Shown: in pieces, positions 36,878 to 44,802 of the stretch | Layout of the letters: every line of letters begins with the position of its first letter | Numbering within the stretch: the first letter of the stretch is position 1 | Origin: Lewinellaceae bacterium | Lineage (GTDB): Bacteria > Bacteroidota > Bacteroidia > Chitinophagales > Saprospiraceae | Length of the DNA stretch: 64,000 nt | NCBI GenBank assembly: GCA_020636195.1 | Contig: JACJYH010000008.1 | Coordinates: 38,317 to 102,316 of the forward strand | Direction: 5' to 3' | The notes under the pieces: model-generated | What the model saw: the letters and a program-made list of their open reading frames with translations, nothing else | Told to the model about the DNA's origin: nothing | Database searches by the model: none | Program-made: the position numbers and the translations under genes

Positions 36878-37426
36878 ATGTACAAAATTTTAACTTTTTG
36901 CTTTTTAGCAATTTTACTACCTGTTTTGGGAAAATCTCAGGCAACAAATTACAAAGCTTTAGAATGGGACATCTTAAGAGTAGGTTTTGTTATTCCTAGT
37001 GGAGAAGGTGTTAAAACCGGTTTTGCTTTAGGATCAGAGCTTCGTTACAATGTAACAAACGCTATTTCCGCCGGATTAAGAGCTGAATTTGCATTATTTG
37101 GAAGTGCTTCAGAAACAGGTGCAAAATTAGGTGCCGCAGGATCTTATGCTTTAATGGGAGATTATTATTTCAATCAAGAATCTACCAAAAGATTATTTGC
37201 AGGATTAGGACTTGGTTTATTTAATGGAGCATCAGCGACTATAACTGATCCTGATGGAAATGATGTCACTGCTGATGCTGGTTCAAGTGTAGGGGTTATA
37301 CCACGTGTAGGTTTTGAATTGGGTCATTTAAGAATTTCAGCCGAATACAATTTACCTTTCAAGGATACAGTGTCTAAGTATTTGGGTATTCACCTAGCAG
37401 CTACTATTGGTGGAGGTGCAGATTAA
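36878..37426 (+). CDS. small outer-membrane beta-barrel protein
   Basis: 182 residues. Signal peptide about 1-21 ('LAILLPVLGKSQ'). The rest alternates short strands with Gly/Ala turns ('GFALGSELRYNVTNAISAGLRAEFALFG', 'RLFAGLGLGLF', 'LGIHLAATIGGG'), typical of 8-stranded OmpA/OmpW-like barrels. GC and codon use are like its neighbours. No function can be assigned. A strong hairpin terminator follows. Confidence 0.78.
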   Translation: MYKILTFCFLAILLPVLGKSQATNYKALEWDILRVGFVIPSGEGVKTGFALGSELRYNVTNAISAGLRAEFALFGSASETGAKLGAAGSYALMGDYYFNQESTKRLFAGLGLGLFNGASATITDPDGNDVTADAGSSVGVIPRVGFELGHLRISAEYNLPFKDTVSKYLGIHLAATIGGGAD

Positions 37427-37450
37427 TTGGATTTAAAAGCAATAATTTAT

Positions 37451-37486
37451 AAAAGGATGAGCAAATGCTCATCCTTTTGTTTTTTG
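37451..37486 (+). terminator. rho-independent terminator
   Basis: AAAAGGATGAGCA and TGCTCATCCTTTT form a 12-13-bp stem with a very short loop, followed by GTTTTTTG. It starts 24 bp after the stop codon of the barrel gene. Confidence 0.88.
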
Positions 37487-37699
37487 TAAAATTGAGTCCT
37501 AACTAATTTAAGATATATTTATTTGATAAATGCCATATTTCATTTAATTTTTACATAGTGTAAAATACACCCAAAAAGAAGTTATACCATTAATTACCCA
37601 TCAATCTCAATGACCAATTCTAAATGATTTTTTAGTAGTTTCAGCCTTTTTTAACTAAATTTTATTCCGTCTTTAGTCCGTTTTCAAATAATAAAATGC

Positions 37700-37707
37700 T
37701 ACCTTTA
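37700..37707 (+). promoter_or_regulatory. putative -7 box of the S46 peptidase gene
   Basis: TACCTTTA then CGG, one mismatch from TAnnTTTG, 24 nt before the ATG at 37732. The in-frame ATG at 37696 lies upstream of this box and is therefore unlikely to be the start. Confidence 0.4.
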
Positions 37708-37731
37708 CGGATCAAAAAATATATTCAAATA

Positions 37732-39810
37732 ATGCAAAAAATAATAGTTTCTCTCTTATTCATCATCCTAGGTACGTCCTTATCTTTTGGTCAAAAGAAA
37801 GCATCACCGTATGATTTTGGAAAAATGTGGACATTTGAAAATCCACCAAAGGAATGGTTAAAACAAACCTATGGCATGGATGTCCAAGATGAATGGTTCG
37901 ATTACGTCAGAAAATCATCTTTAAAGTTTGCTACATGGTGTAGTGCATCATTTATATCTCCTGACGGTTTGATTATGACAAATCACCACTGTTCTAGAGA
38001 TGTCGTTCCGGCGCTTCAGAAAGCAGGTGAAAATTTTGATAAAAATGGCTTCTATGCTGAAACACCGGCTGATGAAAGACGTGCTGAAGGCCTATTTGTA
38101 GAGCAAATGATCAAGGATGAAGATATCACAAGATTGGTAGAAGAAAAGGTGAGTAAATGTAATCCAACAGATGACTTAGCTACCATGAAAACAAAAGCAT
38201 TGGAAGAGATAAAAGAGCAATATTCTAAAAAGAAAGATTGGGAAGGGTTGCGCATTCAGACTGTAACCTACTATAGTGGAGGTAAATATTCGATCTATGG
38301 ATTCAAGAAATTTTCTGATATTCGGTTGGTATGGATTCCTGAACTAGATTTAGGCTTTTTCGGAGGCGATCCTGATAATTTTACATACCCACGATACAAT
38401 CTTGACATCACATTGTGGCGTGCTTATGATGAGGATGGTAAACCGCTAAACACTTCAGAAAACTTCCTTAAATTCAATAAAAATGGTGCTGAAGAAGGCG
38501 AGCCTGTTTTTGTGGTAGGAAATCCGGGAAGAACAGAAAGATATCGTACAGTTTCACAGCTCGAGTTCGATAGAGATACACGATTTGGATATATGTACAA
38601 AATGTTGAAAAACAGAAATGACCTTATGGTTAAAAAATACAATATGATTAAAAACGACCCTGACAAAGAGTATGAAGCTCAAGAGCTTCTCAATGATATC
38701 GCAGGTGTTGCAAATTCTATGAAGGCTTTTGGCGGAATCTATGGTGGATTAAATGATCCGGCATTATTCGGCAGAAAAGTGGAGATGGAAAATTACATCC
38801 GCTCTAAATCAGAATCTCAGGCTCCATGGGAAGAGATAAGCTCCATCTATACTAAACTTAAACCATTGGGATGGGCCGTTCAATATCTAAATCCCAATGG
38901 ACTAAAAGGTAAAATATATACCATGATGGCAGAGCTTTTCACCTACAAAAACCTTGTGAAGGAAGGTGGAAATGATGATAAAAAAGCAAAACTTAAGGAA
39001 AGTATTCTTTCCAAAGTAGATGCACTCCATGATAATGAAGAAGTACATTTATTTAATTTACTTCTAAATGAAATTCAAGAAGATATCTATCCCGGAGACA
39101 TGACTTTAAAAAATGTATTGGGCAATAAAACCGTTGATCAATTTGTAAATACAATGGTAAAAGAGTCAAAATTCGGTGACAAAGCAAAAGCTGAGCAGTT
39201 TTTCATGAATGAAGCAGCCATGGCAAATGATGGAGATGTTTTATTAAAAGCTGGCGACGTTATGATGTCAAAACTGAATGAAGCAAACACTTTGTTTGGA
39301 TCAACCTCAGCTAAAAGACAAGCATTGGAAGCAAAAATTGCCAATCAAACTTTCAAAATATTTGGAGACCAACTTCCACCGGATGCGACATTTACACTTA
39401 GAATCAGTGATGGTGTGATTAAAGGATATAATTACAATGGAACAATTGCTCCATCTAAAACCACATTCTATGGTTTATATGACAGATATTATTCCTTTAA
39501 CAAGGAGTTTCCATGGTCACTACCAGCTAGATGGCAAAATCCACCTATGGAAATGTTGAAATATCCATTTAATACAGTTTCTACAAACGATATCATAGGT
39601 GGAAATAGTGGAAGTCCTTTGATCAACAAAAACAGGGAAGTCGTTGGATTGATTTTTGATGGAAATATTGAATCTTTACCTGGAAACTTTATTTTTAATG
39701 AAGAAGTAAATAGAACGGTTTCAGTTCATGCCGGTGGTATCTATGCTGCTTTGAAATATATATTCAAAGCAGATAGAATCATCAATGAGCTAGAAAAACC
39801 AAGAAAATAA
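37732..39810 (+). CDS. S46 family dipeptidyl-peptidase (DPP7-like)
   Basis: 692 residues from the ATG at 37732, which begins a signal peptide ('IIVSLLFIILGTSLSFGQ'). The chymotrypsin-fold catalytic parts of S46 are visible: His in 'LIMTNHHCSRDVVP' and Ser in 'IIGGNSGSPLINKN'. Eighteen residues after the catalytic Ser is Gly ('GLIFDGN'), the position where, as I recall, DPP11 has Arg and DPP7 has Gly. This suggests preference for hydrophobic rather than acidic P1 residues. The enzyme removes dipeptides from the N-termini of peptides in the periplasm, supporting growth on peptides. A hairpin terminator follows. Confidence 0.93.
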   Translation: MQKIIVSLLFIILGTSLSFGQKKASPYDFGKMWTFENPPKEWLKQTYGMDVQDEWFDYVRKSSLKFATWCSASFISPDGLIMTNHHCSRDVVPALQKAGENFDKNGFYAETPADERRAEGLFVEQMIKDEDITRLVEEKVSKCNPTDDLATMKTKALEEIKEQYSKKKDWEGLRIQTVTYYSGGKYSIYGFKKFSDIRLVWIPELDLGFFGGDPDNFTYPRYNLDITLWRAYDEDGKPLNTSENFLKFNKNGAEEGEPVFVVGNPGRTERYRTVSQLEFDRDTRFGYMYKMLKNRNDLMVKKYNMIKNDPDKEYEAQELLNDIAGVANSMKAFGGIYGGLNDPALFGRKVEMENYIRSKSESQAPWEEISSIYTKLKPLGWAVQYLNPNGLKGKIYTMMAELFTYKNLVKEGGNDDKKAKLKESILSKVDALHDNEEVHLFNLLLNEIQEDIYPGDMTLKNVLGNKTVDQFVNTMVKESKFGDKAKAEQFFMNEAAMANDGDVLLKAGDVMMSKLNEANTLFGSTSAKRQALEAKIANQTFKIFGDQLPPDATFTLRISDGVIKGYNYNGTIAPSKTTFYGLYDRYYSFNKEFPWSLPARWQNPPMEMLKYPFNTVSTNDIIGGNSGSPLINKNREVVGLIFDGNIESLPGNFIFNEEVNRTVSVHAGGIYAALKYIFKADRIINELEKPRK

Positions 39811-39833
39811 ACCTGGCAAATTAATTGAGAAGG

Positions 39834-39868
39834 GCGCTTCGACTTCGGTTGAAGCGCTATTTTTTTTA
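39834..39868 (+). terminator. rho-independent terminator of the S46 gene
   Basis: GCGCTTC and GAAGCGC pair around a 10-nt loop, followed by TA and eight T. The rest of the gap to 40040 is AT-rich with nothing recognisable. Confidence 0.8.
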
Positions 39869-40040
39869 TCAGAAAAAATAAATGGAATTCTTTTTCAACT
39901 TTAAATCCAAATAGACAAATTGTATGAGATTACATCTACAAATAATTGTATCTCAAGACGAAATCAAAAATTTTAAATTTTTATATTAGAACATGTTATA
40001 CATTCAATATAAGTATACATTAAAATAAGGCTATGCATTT

Positions 40041-41540
40041 CTACACAATATATGATTGCAATGCGTCTGCTATTTTTCTGTCATTACTTAGCCTTGGTAC
40101 TTTATTTTGACCGCCCAACTTACCCTCGGATTTCATATACGATCTGAAAGCATCTTTTTGTAAGGCTGTCACTTTCAGTGGTTGTAATATTTTCCCTTGA
40201 ATGAGATCATCATAATAAATGTTTTGCTGTCTCATGGCGTCATCTAATTGAGCTTCTAATTCAGCTTTTGAAAATTTATCGGAATCAAATTCCACAAACC
40301 ATTCATGATATGGTAATGCATGATCTGGTGGATTGACCTGTGGAGCTACCGTAAACTCTACTATTTTCAAGTTTAGTCTTTGAGAAACAGACTGCATAGC
40401 TTCTTCCACTTCTTTGCCAATCACATGTTCTCCAAAAGCTGAAATAAAATGTTTTACCCTTCCTGTGACCAATATCTTATAAGGGTCTAATGAAATAAAT
40501 CTTACACAATCGCCAATGCTATAACCAAAAAGTCCAGCATTGTTATTAATAATCAAAGCGTAATCTTGGCCAATTTCAACATCTTCTATAGCATACCTTT
40601 CCGGATGTGACAAACCTATCTGACTCAAAGGTATGAACTCAAAAAAAATGCCTGAATTTGTATTGAGAAGTAAGCCTTCAGACCTGTAATCATCTTGAAA
40701 TGCTATGAATCCTTCGGATGCAGGATAAGTTTCTATACCATCTATTCTATCACCTATGAGGCTTTCCAATTTTGATCTATATGGTTCAAAATTGACACCG
40801 CCATACATGAATAATGAGTAATTAGGAAATACATCTTTAACTGTTTGTTTTCCTGTTTTTTCTAATAACTTTTCATAATACATCTGTACCCAAGGGGGAA
40901 TGCCACTGATCAAACGCATATCTTTTGTCAGAGTTTCTTCAATGATTTTATCTAACTTTTTTTCCCAATCTTCTATGCAGTTTGTTTTTAAAGTAGGTAA
41001 TTGATTTTTTTTCACCCAAGTAGGTACTTCGTGATTGACGATACCAGAAAGCCTTCCTGTTGGAATACCATGAATCATTTCTAATTCAGGAGAACCAGAA
41101 AGGAAGATGACATTGCCATCAAAAACATCAGCACTTCCCTTTAAATGAAAATAGTTAAACATCGCTATTCTGGCGGTATTGATATGATTAGGCATGCTTT
41201 CATTGGTGATAGGGATGTACTTGATGCCGCTTGTTGTGCCTGATGTTTTTGCAAAGTACTTTGGAATTCCAGGCCATAAAATATTTTTTTCACCATTCTT
41301 AATGTGCTCAATATATCCTTTCAAACCTTCGTAATCACTTATAGGAATGTGTTGTTTAAAATCTGAATATATATGTATTTGATCAAAATGGTGTTCTTTG
41401 CCATACTTTGTTTGTGATGCTTTAACAATCAATTGCTTCATTATGGATCTTTGGTCATCCACTGCATTTTTCTTCATCTTCAAAGTATTCCTGTAGGTAA
41501 TGGAAGAAATATTTTTAATGATGTAAGATTTCAGGCCCAT
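40041..41540 (-). CDS. GH3 auxin-responsive-promoter family protein (acyl-adenylate-forming enzyme)
   Basis: 499 residues, typical of bacterial GH3 proteins. The ATP/AMP-binding signature 'YFAKTSGTTSGIKYIPIT' and later 'YPASEGFIAFQ' and 'YALIINNNAGLFGYSIGDCVRF' place it in the GH3 branch of the ANL superfamily, whose plant members conjugate amino acids to acyl substrates. The bacterial substrate is unknown. Transcription is divergent from the CoA-transferase gene, and a MITE lies between them. Confidence 0.9.
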   Translation of the reverse strand: MGLKSYIIKNISSITYRNTLKMKKNAVDDQRSIMKQLIVKASQTKYGKEHHFDQIHIYSDFKQHIPISDYEGLKGYIEHIKNGEKNILWPGIPKYFAKTSGTTSGIKYIPITNESMPNHINTARIAMFNYFHLKGSADVFDGNVIFLSGSPELEMIHGIPTGRLSGIVNHEVPTWVKKNQLPTLKTNCIEDWEKKLDKIIEETLTKDMRLISGIPPWVQMYYEKLLEKTGKQTVKDVFPNYSLFMYGGVNFEPYRSKLESLIGDRIDGIETYPASEGFIAFQDDYRSEGLLLNTNSGIFFEFIPLSQIGLSHPERYAIEDVEIGQDYALIINNNAGLFGYSIGDCVRFISLDPYKILVTGRVKHFISAFGEHVIGKEVEEAMQSVSQRLNLKIVEFTVAPQVNPPDHALPYHEWFVEFDSDKFSKAELEAQLDDAMRQQNIYYDDLIQGKILQPLKVTALQKDAFRSYMKSEGKLGGQNKVPRLSNDRKIADALQSYIV

Positions 41541-41556
41541 ATTGTGATTTATCCCG

Positions 41557-41564
41557 CAAATATA
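41557..41564 (-). promoter_or_regulatory. putative -7 box of the GH3 gene
   Basis: Reads TATATTTG then CGGG on the minus strand, 16 nt before the ATG. The MITE begins 18 bp upstream of this box, just where a -33 element would lie. Confidence 0.45.
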
Positions 41565-41582
41565 GGAATAGTTTGCGCTTTA

Positions 41583-41742
41583 GAGTATGTTAAAAATTTG
41601 TCCTTTAGCTAGAAAATGTTTTATTTCGGCTTCAAATTCGTTAAATTTTTCATCGAATTGCCCACATTCGACTGCAAAATTTGCCTTTTTCCGCTCAAAA
41701 TAATTTCATTTTATTATCCAAAAACAAAATTTAAACATACTC
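41583..41742 (-). mobile_element. 160-bp MITE, copy 2
   Basis: GAGTATGTT at the left end and AACATACTC at the right, flanked by TTA on both sides (41580-41582, 41743-41745). It has the same length and sequence as copies 3 and 4, inverted relative to copy 1. It occupies most of the 317-bp region between the divergent GH3 and CoA-transferase genes. Confidence 0.92.
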
Positions 41743-41857
41743 TTAAATAGGTATAATGCAAAACAACAATATTACATATTATATAAATTTATGACATAAA
41801 TCATCTCAAAAACTCAAATATGTTTGTTCCTTTGCGGCTTCAATAAAATACCATATC

Positions 41858-43150
41858 ATGAGATATCCTTTTCAATATCAATCACCTGAGGCCGCACTAC
41901 AATTTATCAAAAGTGGTGATAGAGTCTTCGTTCATGGAAGCGCACAGACACCCACTACCCTTCTAAAACACCTTTCATTGCAAGCAGATCGATTGAGAGA
42001 TGTAGAATTGGTATTTATCAGTGTTCTTGGAGAAGTGTTTGTAGATAAACCTGGAATGGAGGATTCATTTAAAATAAATTCTCTATTTGTTTCTGAGCCT
42101 ATTCGCAAAGATGTCAATGAAGGAAGAGCGGATTATGTCCCAGTCTTTTTAAGCGAAATTCCTGAATTATTCAAAAGGAATGTATTACCGCTGGATGTAG
42201 CAATCGTTCAAGTATCTCCTCCTGACAAACATGGATATTGTTCCTTGGGAGTGTCGGTGGATGTGGCAAGATCAGCTGTCAATACAGCGAAAACCATCAT
42301 TGCACAAGTGAACCCAAACGTACCAAGAACCCACGGAGACGGCGTCATTCATACCAATAGATTCAAAGCAATGGTCTATGCAGATGAACCTCTACACGAA
42401 AGAACATTTGGAGAACGAGTTGGTGAAAACGAGCTAAAAATCGGAGAATATGTAGCGGAATTGATTGAAGATCGCAGTACGCTACAAATGGGAATCGGTG
42501 CTATTCCGGATGCCGTGTTAAACTGCTTGCACAGCCATAGAGATCTTGGAGTACATACTGAGATGTTGTCGGATGGAGTTTTGGATTTATTTGTAAATGA
42601 TGTCATCACTAATAAATATAAGACCATCCACCCCAATAAGATTGTATCGGGGTTTGCCTTAGGTAGCCACAAACTTTATGAATATATTGATGATAATCCT
42701 GCATTTGCTTTCCTAGATATTGATTATGTGAATGATCCACATGTAATTAGGAGAAATCCAAAGGTGATTGCCATTAATAGTGCCATCGAAGTTGATATTA
42801 CTGGGCAGGTTGTGTCAGATTCCATAGGTACCTATCAATACAGTGGCGTCGGTGGACAAATGGATTTCTTAAGGGGTGCTGCGCTAAGTCAAGGTGGAAA
42901 ACCCATTATTGCTCTTCCATCAAGAAATGCTAAAGGCATATCAAAAATTGTTCCTATGACGCGTCAAGGAGCAGGAGTTGTAGCTACAAGAGCACATGCA
43001 CATTACATCGTAACAGAATATGGGGTAGCTTATCTTTATGGTAAAAATCTAAGACAAAGAGCTAAAGCACTCATATCTATAGCACATCCGGATGATAGAG
43101 AGGCCTTGGATAAATATTGTTGGGAAAGATTTAAAAATTTCGATATTTAA
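41858..43150 (+). CDS. acetyl-CoA hydrolase/transferase (4-hydroxybutyrate CoA-transferase-like)
   Basis: 430 residues. Two CoA-transferase halves are present. The catalytic Glu is in 'LGVHTEMLSDGVLDLF', and the CoA-binding glycine-rich loops are 'LQMGIGAIPDAVLNCL' and 'GVGGQMDFLRGAALSQGGK'. These enzymes move CoA between acetyl-CoA and short-chain acids such as 4-hydroxybutyrate, succinate or butyrate; the acceptor cannot be read from the sequence. A weak -7 box (TTCCTTTG, 41827-41834) lies 23 nt before the ATG. Confidence 0.9.
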   Translation: MRYPFQYQSPEAALQFIKSGDRVFVHGSAQTPTTLLKHLSLQADRLRDVELVFISVLGEVFVDKPGMEDSFKINSLFVSEPIRKDVNEGRADYVPVFLSEIPELFKRNVLPLDVAIVQVSPPDKHGYCSLGVSVDVARSAVNTAKTIIAQVNPNVPRTHGDGVIHTNRFKAMVYADEPLHERTFGERVGENELKIGEYVAELIEDRSTLQMGIGAIPDAVLNCLHSHRDLGVHTEMLSDGVLDLFVNDVITNKYKTIHPNKIVSGFALGSHKLYEYIDDNPAFAFLDIDYVNDPHVIRRNPKVIAINSAIEVDITGQVVSDSIGTYQYSGVGGQMDFLRGAALSQGGKPIIALPSRNAKGISKIVPMTRQGAGVVATRAHAHYIVTEYGVAYLYGKNLRQRAKALISIAHPDDREALDKYCWERFKNFDI

Positions 43151-43327
43151 CCATCGTAGGGTCATAGAAAATCTCAAATTGGTTCATATCTCTATAGGTT
43201 TGAATTCAAATTAAGTTATTTTTCATAACATTAGATTTGGAATAGCTATAAAAGCTAAGTTATTCCATTTTAGTGAATTGAATCAATTGTAGATTGTTCT
43301 GAATCAAAATTCAGTTTAAATTTTATT

Positions 43328-43363
43328 AAAAAAAAATGCCAGAAAATAACCAAGACTTCTGAC
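43328..43363 (-). terminator. rho-independent terminator of the 37-residue ORF
   Basis: On the minus strand TGTCAGAA and TTCTGGCA form an 8-bp stem (one G-U) with a 12-nt loop, followed by nine T. It starts 44 nt after the stop of the small ORF at 43408 and faces the same way. Confidence 0.7.
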
Positions 43364-43407
43364 ATTTAATTTTTCTAACAATGATAGAAAGCTAATTTGG
43401 GGGCTTA

Positions 43408-43521
43408 CTATACACCGATAAAAAGGTCTTGATCCTCCTCCTGAGGAAAAATGACCACCTTTTTTGTTTTGGAAAATAGACCCACAAAAAAGGATTTTAG
43501 ACTTTTCCAAAAAATGTTCAT
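43408..43521 (-). CDS. probable small protein, 37 residues
   Basis: ATG at 43521, TAG at 43408-43410. The N-terminal half is hydrophobic with regular Lys (MNIFWKSLKSFFVGLFSKTK), followed by KKVVIFP and an acidic end (QEEDQDLFIGV), so a membrane-binding amphipathic helix is likely. Support comes from context: a full-match -7 box (TACCTTTG) 33 nt upstream and a terminator 44 nt downstream, both on the same strand. No family is recognised. The region around it (43151-43729) holds no other gene. A longer ORF in another frame over the same bases (43316-43510) is less likely because its reading frame runs through the terminator. Confidence 0.5.
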   Translation of the reverse strand: MNIFWKSLKSFFVGLFSKTKKVVIFPQEEDQDLFIGV

Positions 43522-43554
43522 GGGTAAAAAATTTGTATATACTTATTATACGTA

Positions 43555-43562
43555 CAAAGGTA
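43555..43562 (-). promoter_or_regulatory. putative -7 box of the 37-residue ORF
   Basis: Reads TACCTTTG on the minus strand, a full match to TAnnTTTG. A TTG at 43586-43588 could be the -33 box, but the spacer (23 bp) is long. Confidence 0.45.
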
Positions 43563-43729
43563 TAATTTGTTACCTCATTTGTTCACAACGAATTGTTAAA
43601 TAGTAAATATAATAAATAATTGCTTGATATAATTGTTTCAATAACAATTTTATAAAGCCTATTTCACCTCATTCATTAAAAATAAAGTGATCAAAATTGA
43701 TTTCGTTGTTTTGAGCTGGGTGGCTCGCC

Positions 43730-43912
43730 CTACCTTAAGAATTTTTGGATGCTATCCCCTTCATTATCATAGATATCATCCCAAAACTTAGGAGATTTGG
43801 TATTGATTTTGGAAGGTGGCGGTGCCAATTTTTTTTTGGGTTTGGATTTTCCGGATTCTTCAGCTTCTACTGGCTTTTTCTTGAAATCTTTTTTCTTTTT
43901 ATCGTCCTTCAT
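43730..43912 (-). CDS. small lysine-rich protein, 60 residues
   Basis: ATG at 43912. The N-terminal half is almost entirely charged (MKDDKKKKDFKKKPVEAEES, then KSKPKKKLAPPP). The second half is more ordered, with 'KSPKFWDDIYDNEGDSIQKFLR'. The Lys-rich half resembles nucleic-acid-binding tails; the aromatic/acidic end may be a docking motif. No known family is recognised. The codon pattern has no rare features, and a perfect 14-bp palindrome lies in front of it (43937-43950). It stands alone between the CoA-transferase and SDR genes. Confidence 0.55.
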   Translation of the reverse strand: MKDDKKKKDFKKKPVEAEESGKSKPKKKLAPPPSKINTKSPKFWDDIYDNEGDSIQKFLR

Positions 43913-43936
43913 TTGAAATTTTTACGTTTTAAAAAA

Positions 43937-43950
43937 GAACAACTTTGTTC
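43937..43950. promoter_or_regulatory. perfect inverted repeat upstream of the Lys-rich ORF
   Basis: GAACAA-CT-TTGTTC, two 6-bp arms with a 2-bp spacer, 25 bp upstream of the ATG at 43912. The size and position suit a dimeric repressor site, but no regulator is identified. Confidence 0.35.
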
Positions 43951-44018
43951 AAGTGTGTTTTAAAAAGTTATATAAATATTTTATAATTAATGATTAGACT
44001 TATGATTGATTTAAAATG

Positions 44019-44792
44019 TTACAAATCTCTCCTACCCGACCTATCAATAAAATTGCTTCCTGCCTGTTGCGTTGACATCATCAAAACATGTTGAATATTG
44101 ACATGTGGAGGCTGGGTTGCAATAAAGTAAATTGTCTTTGCTACATCTCGTGCTTTCAATGGTGTGAAATCTTCATATATCTTTGACCTTTCTTTATCTC
44201 CTCTAAACCTTACCAAGGCAAACTCAGTTTCCTCAACATGACCCGGTGAAACTTGGCTTACCCTCACATTATGCTTTAAAAGGTCTATACGCATAGACTT
44301 TGTCAATGCATCCACTCCAAATTTAGTCGCCGAATATACGTTCCCATTGGGATACACATCTACTCCTGCAGTAGAACATAAATTTATAATGTGCCCTTTT
44401 TTCCTATTGACCATACTTGGAGAAACGACCCTTGTCATATATAACAAACCTTTTAGATTTGTGTCTATCATTTCATTCCAGTCATCGATACTTCCTTCAT
44501 GAATGGGATTAAAACCTCTTGCTAATCCTGCATTATTGATCAAAACATCAACGTTTTTCCATTCGCTGTCCAAACTATTCCAGGCTTGCTCCACTTCAGA
44601 AAAATTCCTCACATCAAATACCAGAGGAGTAACAGAAATGGCATACTTTGATTTTAATTCTTCTGCAAACTGCAATAATTTCTCTTTTCTACGCCCCGTA
44701 ATGATTAGCTTCCATCCTTTCTTTGCAAATTTTTGAGCGGTAGCTTTCCCGATTCCTGAGGTTGCTCCTGTGATAAGTACTATGTGATCCAC
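44019..44792 (-). CDS. SDR family oxidoreductase (YdfG-like)
   Basis: 257 residues from a GTG start. The classical short-chain dehydrogenase motifs are in order: TGxxxGIG cofactor loop 'ITGATSGIGKATAQKF', 'LINNAGLARGF', catalytic Ser in 'LCSTAGVDVYPNG', and YxxxK in 'YSATKFGVDALTKSMRIDLL'. 'RRKEKL' after the first strand suggests NADP(H). It is closest in appearance to YdfG/serine-3-dehydrogenase-type enzymes acting on small hydroxy acids. It lies 10 bp after the thioredoxin lipoprotein gene, so it is the third gene of the 46632-44019 unit. Confidence 0.9.
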   Translation of the reverse strand: MDHIVLITGATSGIGKATAQKFAKKGWKLIITGRRKEKLLQFAEELKSKYAISVTPLVFDVRNFSEVEQAWNSLDSEWKNVDVLINNAGLARGFNPIHEGSIDDWNEMIDTNLKGLLYMTRVVSPSMVNRKKGHIINLCSTAGVDVYPNGNVYSATKFGVDALTKSMRIDLLKHNVRVSQVSPGHVEETEFALVRFRGDKERSKIYEDFTPLKARDVAKTIYFIATQPPHVNIQHVLMMSTQQAGSNFIDRSGRRDL

Positions 44793-44802
44793 GCTAATTA
44801 CT

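Noticed and set aside
43316..43510. 64-residue ORF on the minus strand overlapping the small gene at 43408-43521.
   Set aside because: It runs through the terminator hairpin and its T run, has a low-complexity tail, and conflicts with the ORF that lies properly between promoter and terminator.
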